In this document: in pieces, positions 33,226 through 42,043 of the stretch
Numbering within the stretch: the first letter of the stretch is position 1
Layout: each line of letters starts with the position of its first letter
Source: Bacteroidota bacterium
GTDB lineage: Bacteria; Bacteroidota; Bacteroidia; Sphingobacteriales; Sphingobacteriaceae
Direction: 5' to 3'
Assembly: GCA_026224775.1 (NCBI GenBank)
Contig: JAMFRP010000042.1
Coordinates: 1 to 64,000, forward strand
Length of the DNA: 64,000 nt
The notes under the pieces: generated by a model
What the model was told of the DNA's origin: nothing
What the model saw: the letters and a program-made list of their open reading frames with translations, nothing else
The model's database searches: none
Made by a program: the position numbers and the translations under genes

Positions 33226-34239
33226 TTAATATCGGTTCACTTTAAAGTCGGACATGCCCCCGTCTATACTGATATGTATTTTGTTTTTGGCATTTGCAAA
33301 GCCTGGTGTTTGATAATGGCCATCATCTGTTTTTGTGAAACCATCAAAATTATTGGAAGACAAGCCTGAATCAGTTTCAATTTCACAGGCGGCATTTTGC
33401 GGGATACTGATATTTACGCTGGCCATACCTGTTGAAACCTCCACGTCGGTACTTGCTAAAGGCTGCCCTAATTTTACTTTGAAGGATGCTGCACCTCCAC
33501 TTAATTTAAGTTTTTGTACCTGATATTTACTTAAATCGAAGTCGATACCTGCTGCGCCTGCTTCTACATAAATACTCCATACTGGGTTATTATTTAATTC
33601 AAAGTTCACAGCGTTTTTATTATCATCATTTCCCCAGTTAAAGTGGCCACCTTTTTTTTGCTTCATATCAAAGTTAAGCACATAGTTTGAGCCGTTATTT
33701 GAATGCGAAAGTTCATAACTGCTGAAGTGCTCTTTGGTGTCAGCCTTAAATAACTGATTAGTTGTATCGGTTAAATTGTATTGGGTACCACCGCCGCTAA
33801 TGTGCAATTCTGCAGTTTTTGCATCAGCGCTATAAGGTAAAACAAAATTGCTGCTGCCTGCTACTTTTACAATCCCCTTAACACCTGTGGTATCGTCGTC
33901 ATCGTCGTCGTCATCATCATCGCTATCATTGTTGTTGCGGTTATGATTATGGTTGTAATCATGCCAGCTATAGCTGTACCAAGGCCAGTTGTATCTGTCG
34001 CCGAAATTGCCAAATAATAGTAAACCAAAGCCTAATATAATCACCCCGATTTTTGCTGCGTAAGCAATGGGAGTATTATTGTGTACAAACACTAGGTTAA
34101 CACCGGCTATGATCAAAAATATTGGCCATAAGTGAAATATATTGCCCCAGTGGAAGTTGATATAGCCAAAGTTATCCAGTAGGAAAGCAAGCCCTATGAG
34201 TACCAGAACAAGTCCCGGAATTATTTTATCGTTTTTCAT
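33226..34239 (-). CDS. LiaF-like membrane protein with poly-Asp tract
   Basis: A 337-residue protein. Four N-terminal helices (about 8-22, 34-51, 58-80) carry the motif GLVLVLIGLAFLLDNFGYI and LWPIFLIIAGVNLVF, typical of LiaF/DUF5668 domains. A Trp/His/Asn-rich loop and a run of ten aspartates follow (around residues 107-118). The C-terminal part is a repetitive beta-helix-like domain (AAGIDFDLSKYQVQKLKLSGG, ASVNISIPQNAACEIETDSG). LiaF-type proteins modulate envelope-stress signalling. It lies between the PspC and RDD genes. Confidence 0.8.
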   Translation of the reverse strand: MKNDKIIPGLVLVLIGLAFLLDNFGYINFHWGNIFHLWPIFLIIAGVNLVFVHNNTPIAYAAKIGVIILGFGLLLFGNFGDRYNWPWYSYSWHDYNHNHNRNNNDSDDDDDDDDDDTTGVKGIVKVAGSSNFVLPYSADAKTAELHISGGGTQYNLTDTTNQLFKADTKEHFSSYELSHSNNGSNYVLNFDMKQKKGGHFNWGNDDNKNAVNFELNNNPVWSIYVEAGAAGIDFDLSKYQVQKLKLSGGAASFKVKLGQPLASTDVEVSTGMASVNISIPQNAACEIETDSGLSSNNFDGFTKTDDGHYQTPGFANAKNKIHISIDGGMSDFKVNRY

Positions 34240-34241
34240 GA

Positions 34242-34793
34242 TTATAGAGTTGGAGTGTTGTCAGTTGATGGATTAGTAGTATTTGTTGTTTCATCTGCCT
34301 TAGGCGTATCATTAACAGGGTTTTGCCAGTTAGGATCTTCCCATGGTTGTTTTTGCTGGCCTTTAATGATCAGCCCTATACCTATGGCAATTACAAATAC
34401 CGGCCAAAGGCGATGAATATGAAAATCGGGGATTAGATCGAATTCGTGCATTAAATAAGCTCCGCCTAAAAATATCAGCACCACACCAATTACCAAACCC
34501 GCGTTTGAGCGTTGTTTTGGTGGGATAGTTCCAAATGGCAGGTTTGACGTTACAGGCGGAACAATATAATCAACCGTTGCCGGGTCGGATGGGGCGATAA
34601 ATGGGTTGTAATATTTTTTTGGCAACACTATCCATAATATAATGTAAGGGATAAGGCCCACACCCACAATAAAGAATGCAAATGCGAATAACAAGCGGAC
34701 AACGGTAATATCCATGTCCAAATATTCGGCTAAGCCTGCGCAAACACCACCAATCATTTTGTGGTAAGGGTCGCGATATAGTTTCTTTTCCAT
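34242..34793 (-). CDS. PspC-domain protein
   Basis: A 183-residue protein. The N-terminal PspC domain is KKLYRDPYHKMIGGVCAGLAEYLDMDITVVRL followed by two helices (FAFAFFIVGVGLIPYIILWIVLP). Two further helices around residues 100-145 resemble a LiaF N-terminal unit (GLVIGVVLIFLGGAYLMHEFDLIP), and the tail is Asn/Thr-rich. PspC proteins act in phage-shock/envelope-stress responses. It overlaps no gene but is 2 nt upstream of the LiaF-like gene, so they are co-transcribed. Confidence 0.85.
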   Translation of the reverse strand: MEKKLYRDPYHKMIGGVCAGLAEYLDMDITVVRLLFAFAFFIVGVGLIPYIILWIVLPKKYYNPFIAPSDPATVDYIVPPVTSNLPFGTIPPKQRSNAGLVIGVVLIFLGGAYLMHEFDLIPDFHIHRLWPVFVIAIGIGLIIKGQQKQPWEDPNWQNPVNDTPKADETTNTTNPSTDNTPTL

Positions 34794-34812
34794 TTTGTTT
34801 GATATTAAATTT

Positions 34813-35517
34813 TTAAACCTGGCCGTTAACCGGCTTTATTACTATTTCATCTACATTAGCACCGGGGCTCATGTTGTAGATATTTACTACTGCTGAGGCA
34901 ATGTCTTCTGGCATTACCATTACGTTTTTATTTACAGCAACACCATCCCACGAGCTGGTTAATGTTGAGCCCGGAATTACAGCCGTTACCTTAATATTGT
35001 GTGCCTGCAGTTCCAAACGCATTACTTTAGTTAGACCTAGCAACGCGAATTTTGTTACGCTGTAAGTGCCTGCTTCAACCACCGGATTTAGGGATGCAAC
35101 AGAGCAAATATTGAAAATATGCCCTTCGCCTGCCGCTATCATTTTTTTACCAAAATAGCGATACAATTCATAAGCCGGTGCAAGGTTAGTATTGATGTTT
35201 TTTTGAAAGGTATCTTCGCCATCATCTAAAATACTGAAGGGTTCGTATATCCCTGCATTATTTACGATGATGTTAATGCCACCCAGCTCTTTCTCAGCAG
35301 CAGCGGCAAACTTTAGTATTTCAGCTTTTACACTTACATCGGTAGCAGCGGTAAATATTTTTATGTTTGGGTTGATGGTGAAAAGCTCGGCTTTTAAATC
35401 GGCAAGGTCTTTTTCACCGCGTGCACAAACAGCTACGTTGATGCCTTCTTTGGCTAATGCGATGGTAATTGCCCGGCCAATTCCTTTTGTTGCTGCGGTG
35501 ATAAGTGCGTTTTTCAT
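34813..35517 (-). CDS. short-chain dehydrogenase/reductase (3-oxoacyl-ACP reductase-like)
   Basis: A 234-residue SDR. The cofactor motif is TAATKGIGRAI (TGxxxGxG type, with Ala replacing the first Gly), then NNAGIY, the catalytic Ser in FNICSVAS and YSVTK with Tyr and Lys. Length and motifs fit classical SDRs such as FabG relatives; the substrate is unknown. It is upstream of the PspC gene on the same strand, 19 nt apart. Confidence 0.85.
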   Translation of the reverse strand: MKNALITAATKGIGRAITIALAKEGINVAVCARGEKDLADLKAELFTINPNIKIFTAATDVSVKAEILKFAAAAEKELGGINIIVNNAGIYEPFSILDDGEDTFQKNINTNLAPAYELYRYFGKKMIAAGEGHIFNICSVASLNPVVEAGTYSVTKFALLGLTKVMRLELQAHNIKVTAVIPGSTLTSSWDGVAVNKNVMVMPEDIASAVVNIYNMSPGANVDEIVIKPVNGQV

Positions 35518-35722
35518 TTTTATAATTTATTCTTTGGTTTGTTATAACAATACAAATGTAATATGGATTATAAGCGCTTACCTATAGCTTTTGGCAAAGC
35601 GATTTAAAAAGTCGGTAAAATGCCATATAATTACGGTAAACAGAATAAATGTACCTGAAATACAACAAGCAGCAAGCCTTATTGTTAAAAAGATGTATTT
35701 TTAACCGATTTTTTAGTTTCAC

Positions 35723-36454
35723 ATGTTTCATAGCTTAGGAAAATATATACTCTTACTACGTTTAAGTTTCAGGAAGCCTGAAAAATTTAGCGTTTATTGG
35801 GCCGAAGTAATGCGCGAGATGGTTTCTGTAGGGGTGGGTTCGCTGGGCATTATATCTATCATTTCGGTATTTATCGGGGCAGCAACTACTATACAAGTGG
35901 CTTTTCAGTTATCAAGTCCGTTGGTGCCGCGCAGTATTGCAGGCAGTATCGCGCGGGATTCCACGATATTAGAGTTCAGTCCGACCATATCATCACTTGT
36001 ATTGGCCGGGCGTGTAGGCTCCAGCATGGCATCACAAATTGGCACCATGCGTGTTACCGAGCAAATTGATGCATTGGAAATAATGGGCGTAAATGCACCG
36101 GGATATTTAATATCACCCAAAATTATCGCGGGTGTTACCATGTTCCCGATATTGGTTATTGCATCAATCGCTTTAGGTATTTTCGGAGGGTGGCTTGCCT
36201 GTGTACTTTCAGGTGACGTTTCTCCTGCTGATTACCTTAGCGGTGTACATGAAGGCTTTGAAGGTTTAACTATTAGAGTTGCCATAGTTAAGGCGATAGT
36301 TTTTGGATTTATTATTACCTCGATATGTGCTTACCAGGGTTTTTATACTAATGGCGGCGCACTGGAAGTTGGGCAATCTGCTACCAAGGGTGTGGTATAC
36401 AGTTGCGTTATGGTTTTATTTGCCGATTTGGTTATAACCCGTGTAATGCTATGA
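35723..36454 (+). CDS. mlaE: MlaE-family ABC lipid-transport permease
   Basis: A 243-residue permease of the Mla/MCE lipid-transport system. Hallmarks are an N-terminal amphipathic helix, FIGAATTIQVAFQLSS, the conserved GRVGSSMASQIGTMRVTEQIDALEIMG coupling segment, and FGFIITSICAYQGFYTNGGALEVG. It moves phospholipids between inner and outer membrane together with the MlaF ATPase. Its stop overlaps the mlaF start (ATGA). No MlaD/MCE protein gene follows in the window. Confidence 0.9.
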   Translation: MFHSLGKYILLLRLSFRKPEKFSVYWAEVMREMVSVGVGSLGIISIISVFIGAATTIQVAFQLSSPLVPRSIAGSIARDSTILEFSPTISSLVLAGRVGSSMASQIGTMRVTEQIDALEIMGVNAPGYLISPKIIAGVTMFPILVIASIALGIFGGWLACVLSGDVSPADYLSGVHEGFEGLTIRVAIVKAIVFGFIITSICAYQGFYTNGGALEVGQSATKGVVYSCVMVLFADLVITRVML

Positions 36455-37203
36455 TCGAGATAAAAGGTATAACCAAAACTTTTGGCGATAATGATGTACT
36501 ACGCGGCATAAGTGCGAAATTTAAACCTGGCAAAAACAACCTTATTATCGGCGGATCAGGCTCGGGAAAAACTACCTTGCTTAAATGCATTGTTGGCCTG
36601 CACGAACCCACAAAAGGCGATGTTATTTTTGATGGTGAGAATTTTACCGAAATGAACTTTGAGCAACGTGTGCCTATCCGTACACACATTGGTATGTTAT
36701 TCCAAAATTCGGCTTTGTTTGATTCGATGACCGTTGAGGAAAACATTATGTTTCCTTTAAACCTGTTCACCAACCGTACCCATGCGGAAAAACTCGATCG
36801 TGCTAATTTTTGTTTAGAACGCGTTAATCTGAAAGGCAAAAACAAACTATATCCTTCGGAATTATCCGGCGGGATGAAAAAACGCGTAGGTATTGCCCGC
36901 GCCATATCCATGCAACCAAAGTATTTGTTTGTGGATGAACCCAACTCAGGCCTCGACCCAAAAACATCTATCTTGATTGATGAACTGATCAATGAGCTAA
37001 CCGAAGAATACCAGATAACTACTGTAATTGTAACGCATGATATGAACTCGGTAATGGGTATTGGCGATCACATCATCTTTTTACATCAGGGCAAAAAATG
37101 GTGGGAAGGCACTAAAGACGAGATTGCTCATACTGATAATAAAGAACTAAACGACTTCGTGTTCGCCAGTAAGTTTATGCGGGCTGCAAAGGCACGCCTT
37201 TAG
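36451..37203 (+). CDS. mlaF: MlaF-family ABC lipid-transport ATPase
   Basis: A 250-residue ATPase. Walker A GGSGSGKT is at residues 34-41, the signature is LSGGMKKRVGIARAI, Walker B is YLFVDEPNSGLDP, and the switch His lies in VIVTHDMNS. The ATG at 36451 overlaps the mlaE stop (ATGA) and gives MIEIKGITKTFGD; an upstream in-frame start at 36403 would lie inside mlaE and is unlikely. It energises MlaE. Confidence 0.92.
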   Translation: MIEIKGITKTFGDNDVLRGISAKFKPGKNNLIIGGSGSGKTTLLKCIVGLHEPTKGDVIFDGENFTEMNFEQRVPIRTHIGMLFQNSALFDSMTVEENIMFPLNLFTNRTHAEKLDRANFCLERVNLKGKNKLYPSELSGGMKKRVGIARAISMQPKYLFVDEPNSGLDPKTSILIDELINELTEEYQITTVIVTHDMNSVMGIGDHIIFLHQGKKWWEGTKDEIAHTDNKELNDFVFASKFMRAAKARL

Positions 37204-37293
37204 TGATTAGTTAATTAGTGAGTAGAGATTAGTTTTAGAACTGATATATTTGCAGAAAATTAACTAATCTCTATTCTTCAATCTCTAATCACT
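37202..37293. repeat. inverted repeat with short-period TTAGTGA/TAGAGATTAG arms
   Basis: TAGAGATTAGTT at 37223-37234 pairs with AACTAATCTCTA at 37262-37273, and AGTGATTAG at 37202-37210 pairs with CTAATCACT at 37285-37293. The arms repeat ATTAG-type words several times. It sits between mlaF and the methyltransferase gene and includes the last bases of the mlaF stop. Confidence 0.8.
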
Positions 37294-37303
37294 CTCCACC
37301 CAC

Positions 37304-38191
37304 ATGATCCAACTCCTCACACCTACGCACTGGAAAGATTACGAGCTGATTGATTGCGGCGATTTTGAAAAACTGGAGCGTCTTGGTACCGTAATTTTAA
37401 TACGCCCCGAACCACAAGCGGTTTGGAGTAAAGCCTTGCCTGCGAGTGAATGGCAACGCCTACACCATATAAAATTTAAAGGCCGCTCTGCCACATCGGG
37501 CGACTGGGTGAAGAAGAACCCTAATATCCCCGACCGCTGGCATATTGAATATAAAAATAAGGATGCCGCTATAAAATTCAGGTTGGCAATGACGTCGTTT
37601 AAGCATCTGGGTATTTTCCCAGAGCAGGCGGTTAACTGGGATTATATCTCCAAAAATATCAAGCAATTTAAAACACCCGAGCCAAAAGTGCTTAACCTGT
37701 TTGCTTATACAGGAGGAGCATCATTAATTGCCGCCGCAGCAGGTGCTGATACTACGCATGTTGATTCCATCAAACAGGTGGTTACCTGGGCAAATGAAAA
37801 TCAGGAAATATCAGGCATAAAAAATATCCGTTGGGTAGTTGAAGACGCGCTTAAGTTTGTGAAGCGTGAACTTAAACGCGGCAAAAAATATAACGGTATC
37901 ATCCTTGATCCCCCGGCATATGGCCACGGCCCTAACGGTGAAAAATGGAAACTGGAAGATCATATCAATGAAATGATGCATGATGTAGTGGAACTACTAG
38001 ACCCCGAAGAGCATTTCCTAATATTGAATACTTACTCGCTTGGCTTTTCATCTGTAATTATTGAGAACCTGATCAGAGGCGCTTATCCTAAGGTAGAAAA
38101 CCTGGAGATTGGCGAGTTATATCTCCAGGCAACATCGGGCCCAAAACTGCCGCTGGGTGTGTTTGGCAAGTTTTATAAAAATAAAAATTAA
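37304..38191 (+). CDS. class I SAM-dependent rRNA methyltransferase (RlmI/YccW-like, no PUA domain)
   Basis: A 295-residue methyltransferase. Its N-terminal part (WKDYELIDCGDFEKLERLGTVILIRPEPQAVW) matches a domain often found in uncharacterised rRNA methyltransferases. SAM motif I is VLNLFAYTGGASLIAA, and the catalytic motif ILDPPAYGHGPNGEKW resembles the DPPxxG motif of base methyltransferases of the RlmI/RlmKL group. The PUA domain of RlmI is absent. The target base is unknown. Confidence 0.8.
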   Translation: MIQLLTPTHWKDYELIDCGDFEKLERLGTVILIRPEPQAVWSKALPASEWQRLHHIKFKGRSATSGDWVKKNPNIPDRWHIEYKNKDAAIKFRLAMTSFKHLGIFPEQAVNWDYISKNIKQFKTPEPKVLNLFAYTGGASLIAAAAGADTTHVDSIKQVVTWANENQEISGIKNIRWVVEDALKFVKRELKRGKKYNGIILDPPAYGHGPNGEKWKLEDHINEMMHDVVELLDPEEHFLILNTYSLGFSSVIIENLIRGAYPKVENLEIGELYLQATSGPKLPLGVFGKFYKNKN

Positions 38192-38310
38192 TTAGCCCGT
38201 TAAAAATTTATATTTACACGATAGTATTATTTTGATTATGGCTTATCAATCATAACCCCAATAATACATAATAACATTACAATTAGCTATTTATACATTA
38301 CCCGCGTTTT

Positions 38311-39378
38311 ATGAAATTGAAAAACATTATTTTTTCTGCCACTTTTCTGCTGTTACCCTTAATATTATTTACCAATTGCAGTCAAAGCAGTTCTTCGGCA
38401 AAAGATGCGGTTAAAACTACTGCGAAACCAACAGGTACAACAACTACCACTACTACAGAAACGGACACTACTGTAAGTCACGTAACTTATCCGCCGCTTA
38501 ATAAAAAGCTGTACGATTCGTTAATGAAAAAACTTGCCCATGGCGATACTACAGGAAAATGGCCGGTAAAAAATGCACCTTACCCATTGCCGGGAGCAAT
38601 TTTACCGTTTAAACGTGTGGTTGCTTATTATGGTAACTTATATTCAAAAAAGATGGGCATTTTGGGCGAACTTCCGCCAAATGAAATGCTTGCGCGTTTA
38701 CACCAGGCAGTACAAGAATGGCAAAAAGCTGATCCATCAACACCGGTACAACCTGCGTTACATTATATAGCCGTTGTTGCCAGTGGCGACCCGGGTAAGG
38801 ATGGTAAATACCGCCACCGCATGCCATTTAAACAAATTGATACTGTATTGTATCTGGCCAAAAAAGCACATGCTATTGTGTTTTTAGATATCCAGGTATC
38901 ATTAAGTAATATCCGTGCTGAGTTGCCTTTGTTAGAAAAATACATTGAAATGCCACAAGTTCACATCGGCATCGACCCTGAATTCTCCATGAAAGACGGA
39001 ACTTTACCAGGTAAAAAAATAGGCACTTTTGACGCGGCTGATATTAACTATGTATCCGATTATTTGGCTAATGTTGTTCGCAAATATAACCTGCCTCCGA
39101 AAATTTTAATTGTACATCGTTTTACCAGGAAGATGGTAACCAATTACAAAGAAATTAAATTACATAAAGAAATACAATTTGTAATGAACATGGATGGATG
39201 GGGCGAACCTGATTTGAAAACAGGCACCTACCGTAACTTTATTTATCCTGAGCCTGTTCAATTTACCGGCTTCAAATTGTTCTACAAAAACGATATTAAA
39301 AAAGCACCACACCACATGCTAACCCCGCAGGAGGTGTTAAAATACAAGCCTTACCCTATTTACATACAATACCAATAG
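38311..39378 (+). CDS. lipoprotein of unknown function, possibly barrel-like
   Basis: A 355-residue protein with a lipobox (LLLPLILFTNC), then a Ser/Thr-rich tether of about 35 residues (TGTTTTTTTETDTT). The globular part has IAVVASGDPGKDGKYRHRMP, HAIVFLDIQVSLSNI, VHIGIDPEFSM, LPPKILIVHRFTRKMVTNY and FVMNMDGWGEP. The alternating strand-plus-acidic-residue pattern resembles a TIM barrel with acidic catalytic residues, but no glycoside-hydrolase or phosphodiesterase family was recognised. It stands alone with a strong bidirectional terminator after it. Confidence 0.65.
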   Translation: MKLKNIIFSATFLLLPLILFTNCSQSSSSAKDAVKTTAKPTGTTTTTTTETDTTVSHVTYPPLNKKLYDSLMKKLAHGDTTGKWPVKNAPYPLPGAILPFKRVVAYYGNLYSKKMGILGELPPNEMLARLHQAVQEWQKADPSTPVQPALHYIAVVASGDPGKDGKYRHRMPFKQIDTVLYLAKKAHAIVFLDIQVSLSNIRAELPLLEKYIEMPQVHIGIDPEFSMKDGTLPGKKIGTFDAADINYVSDYLANVVRKYNLPPKILIVHRFTRKMVTNYKEIKLHKEIQFVMNMDGWGEPDLKTGTYRNFIYPEPVQFTGFKLFYKNDIKKAPHHMLTPQEVLKYKPYPIYIQYQ

Positions 39379-39391
39379 GTTTATCTGTTAT

Positions 39392-39435
39392 AAACAAAAA
39401 AGTCTCATCCTTAACCGGGTGAGACTTTTTTGTTT
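39392..39435. terminator. bidirectional rho-independent terminator
   Basis: AAACAAAAAAGTCTCA at 39392-39407 pairs perfectly with TGAGACTTTTTTGTTT at 39420-39435 over a 12-nt loop. Flanking A and T runs make it work in both directions. It ends the lipoprotein transcript. Confidence 0.92.
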
Positions 39436-39563
39436 AGTTAAAGTAAAGCCATCTCAAACTAATATTACAAACTTAATATCAGCGTGTAAGGCATAATTAT
39501 TATTTTCGCCGATTATAATATATTCTCTAATAATACAGATCTGTTAATTACTTACCATCCTTA

Positions 39564-40826
39564 ATGAAGTTTCATTTTGTTTTTAGTGCATTTATTATTG
39601 CCATGTTTATTGGCCTGGATAGTTATGCGCAGCAAAATCAATCATCAGGTATTCCTATAACAAAACTATCCCCTACCGGCGCTAAGCCCGGCTCAAAGGA
39701 TACCACAGTTATGGTTAAGGGTACAAAGCAACAGGATATAGGCGACGTTCTACATAAGCTATTCCACAGCAAAATCACTCCCGAAATTGATTCTATCACC
39801 TCAAAACCACAAGTTTCAGTAGTACCGGCAATTGGGTATACACTGGTAACCAGCTTTGCGGTTGTAGTATCGGGTAATATAGCATTTCGTAACGGGCCTC
39901 AATCCAGAATATCAACTGTGGTAGCAAGCGCGTCATATACTGAAAATAAACAGTTTATTATGCCAATACAAACTAACTTTTGGACCAAGGATAACAGTTA
40001 TGAGTTTGTTGGCAATTACAGCTATTTAAAGTATCCGCAAAGCACTTATGGACTAGGCAGCAATTCAAAAATATCTGCCGATGATCCGATGGATTACTCC
40101 TTAATACAGTTTTATGAAACTATATTAAGGCATGTTGCCGGGAATTTCTATGCAGGCTTAGGTTATGATTTTGATGACCATTGGGATATATCCGAAAGAG
40201 GTAATCCTGATGGATCTGAATCTGACTATGCTAAATACGGTACAGCAACACGTACTATATCGTCAGGTTTTACAATTAATGGTCAGTTCGATTCGCGTGA
40301 TAACGCGATTAACCCATCAAAAGGAACATACGTAGGGCTACAATTGCGTAATAGCGACAAAAATTTCGGCGCCACAAAAAATTGGCAATCTTTGATTATT
40401 GACGTACGTAAATACATTAACTTCCCGGAAGGATCGGATAATACACTCGCATTATGGAGTTATGATTGGCTCATTGTGGGTGGAAAACCGCCATATCTTG
40501 ATCTGCCTGCAACAGGCTGGGATGCGAATTTCGCTACCGGCCGTGGTTACATCCAGGGTAGGTTTCGTGGTAATGATATGCTATATGGCGAGGCAGAATA
40601 TCGCTACAGAATTACGGCTGATGGCGTGCTTGGCGGTACTGTATTTTTAAATGGTGAAACCTTTAATGCGGAACGGGGTACAAGCTTACAATCCATACAG
40701 CCAGGCTTCGGGCCGGGCTTACGTGTAAAGCTAAACAAGGTATCCAATACCAATATCTCCATCAATTACGGCTTTGGTAACGAAGGCTCGCGCGGACTAT
40801 TTATTTCGGTAGGCGAAGCGTTTTAA
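39564..40826 (+). CDS. BamA/TamA-family outer-membrane protein (surface antigen domain)
   Basis: A 420-residue protein with a signal peptide (MKFHFVFSAFIIAMFIGLDSYAQ). A short linker follows, then a predicted barrel with FTINGQFDSRDNAINPSKGTYV (the typical entry to the Omp85 barrel), a GRGYIQGRFRGND motif resembling the VRGF/Y lid loop, and a C-terminal SIQPGFGPGLRVKL...SVGEAF. No POTRA domain is present, so it is a small barrel-only member. The exact role (lipid or protein insertion, or none) is unknown. Confidence 0.85.
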   Translation: MKFHFVFSAFIIAMFIGLDSYAQQNQSSGIPITKLSPTGAKPGSKDTTVMVKGTKQQDIGDVLHKLFHSKITPEIDSITSKPQVSVVPAIGYTLVTSFAVVVSGNIAFRNGPQSRISTVVASASYTENKQFIMPIQTNFWTKDNSYEFVGNYSYLKYPQSTYGLGSNSKISADDPMDYSLIQFYETILRHVAGNFYAGLGYDFDDHWDISERGNPDGSESDYAKYGTATRTISSGFTINGQFDSRDNAINPSKGTYVGLQLRNSDKNFGATKNWQSLIIDVRKYINFPEGSDNTLALWSYDWLIVGGKPPYLDLPATGWDANFATGRGYIQGRFRGNDMLYGEAEYRYRITADGVLGGTVFLNGETFNAERGTSLQSIQPGFGPGLRVKLNKVSNTNISINYGFGNEGSRGLFISVGEAF

Positions 40827-40910
40827 TCTTTATTCACAGGTGGCATATAGGCCAGCTTCCAACTTAGATTTACCTGCTTATTACGTGGAATAAATATCGG
40901 GGTGGCACGG

Positions 40911-40970
40911 TGAAAACACCGGCCACAAGCTAATGACGGGCTGGTGCGGTAATAACGCCGACCAGAGGCT
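40911..40970. repeat. GGTCGGTGTTTTCACCG-type element (family F6), two direct half-copies
   Basis: In the gap between convergent genes. Two related arms, GGTGAAAACACCGGCCAC and GGTGCGGTAATAACGCCGAC, sit in direct orientation. Each resembles the right arm of the full inverted copy at 58522-58591 (CGGTGAAAACACCGACCACA). The gap otherwise holds nothing recognisable. Confidence 0.65.
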
Positions 40971-40994
40971 GGATATGTATCAGCCATAAGGTGT

Positions 40995-41774
40995 TTATTT
41001 TATATTTTTTAAAGAAAACTTACCATTACGTTGCACATTGATCAATAGAACTTTATTAATACCGGTTCTTTCTTCATCCGATCCAGCAGTAAATATTTCT
41101 ATGGTTTTGTCTTTATCAATATAAAAAAATCGCCATTCATAATCAATGTCTTCTGTAAGGTAGTAACTACTATAAATATTTAAGATATTTGCTGTACGTG
41201 TTTTTGGGTCAATAAATACAATATTTGAAAATGTATCATAGTGAATAGGTATTTTTTTAGTTGTGACTGATTTAAGTTTGGGGCCACTATAACATTGATA
41301 ATAACATTGATAAGGTCCAAAATCAGGCAATCGAAATTTAAAACCTTCTTTTAAATATATTTTACGATTTAGTAGAAGTGAATCATCCAAAATATTTATA
41401 TAATTAACTTTTCCGATATCTGGTGTCGAATAAGATTTCCGCAAGTTCAAGTAGTTAAAGTCAATTTCATTGAATTTTTTTGTATATTCTTCACCATTTT
41501 TGTCGTTTTTTGTTTTTTCACTATCAGGTATATCAAAATAGGTATTCTTATCCCAACCATCCTTTGGAAATCTATAGTTTTTCAACACCGACGGCCCAAG
41601 TGGTAATTCTTTATAGGGCATACTATTTGCAACTTTCCTTGTAACGAAGTTATTAGAAAGTTTCTTATTTTTTAGGGGTTGTGTTTTTAAACCGTTACCA
41701 GTTTTATTATTACAACTTGCTAATAAGTATAATGATAAAGCGGTTGTTAAAATAGCTTTAAATTGTATTTTCAT
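40995..41774 (-). CDS. lipoprotein of unknown function
   Basis: A 259-residue protein with a lipobox (MKIQFKAILTTALSLYLLASC), then Asn/Lys-rich sequence. No family recognised; the C-terminal region (YYLTEDIDYEWRFFYIDKDKT, then TAGSDEERTGINKVLLINVQRNG) looks like a beta-rich folded domain. The start at 41774 is preferred: AAAGG lies just upstream as a ribosome-binding site. In-frame starts further up (41813) lie in the F6 repeat. It is more AT-rich by eye than its neighbours. Confidence 0.62.
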   Translation of the reverse strand: MKIQFKAILTTALSLYLLASCNNKTGNGLKTQPLKNKKLSNNFVTRKVANSMPYKELPLGPSVLKNYRFPKDGWDKNTYFDIPDSEKTKNDKNGEEYTKKFNEIDFNYLNLRKSYSTPDIGKVNYINILDDSLLLNRKIYLKEGFKFRLPDFGPYQCYYQCYSGPKLKSVTTKKIPIHYDTFSNIVFIDPKTRTANILNIYSSYYLTEDIDYEWRFFYIDKDKTIEIFTAGSDEERTGINKVLLINVQRNGKFSLKNIK

Positions 41775-41786
41775 TTTACCTTTCAT

Positions 41787-41817
41787 CCTATGGTCGGTGT
41801 TCCCCTGCACCATTACC
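41787..41817. repeat. F6 half-copy (CCTATGGTCGGTGTT)
   Basis: CCTATGGTCGGTGTTCCCCTGCACCA matches the left arm of the F6 copies at 42044-42074 and 58522-58591. It stands alone, in the same orientation as 42044-42074, with an F4 element between. Confidence 0.75.
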
Positions 41818-41944
41818 TAAGTTATTATATACTAAGTAAGCGAATTAAATCGAATGTTACGAATGTAATTTGCACCTTGAATACCCGGCTACGCTTCGCT
41901 GCGCGACAAAGAGGTGAAACACATAGGGGCATGTTTTATACTCC

Positions 41945-42035
41945 TTGTCATTTCGACCAAAGGGAGAAATCTTCTACAGGCAGCATAGCGACAATGCAAG
42001 GCGAAGAAGATTTCTCCCTTTGGTCGAAATGACAA
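41945..42035. repeat. TTGTCATTTCGACCAAAGGGAG inverted element (family F4)
   Basis: TTGTCATTTCGACCAAAGGG at the left is mirrored by CCCTTTGGTCGAAATGACAA at the right, extended inward by AGAAATCTTC/GAAGATTTCT. The stem is about 32 bp with a spacer of about 30 nt. The shared TTGTCAT end places it in the same superfamily as F1, F2, F3 and F5. Confidence 0.92.
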
Positions 42036-42043
42036 TGGCTTTT

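Noticed and set aside
33890..33930. Poly-Asp run as a possible frameshift artefact
   Set aside because: The frame continues intact on both sides and the run is a clean in-frame trinucleotide repeat, so it is kept as real sequence.
36403..36450. Upstream extension of mlaF
   Set aside because: It lies inside the mlaE frame; the ATGA overlap start at 36451 is the standard coupling and fits the family N-terminus.
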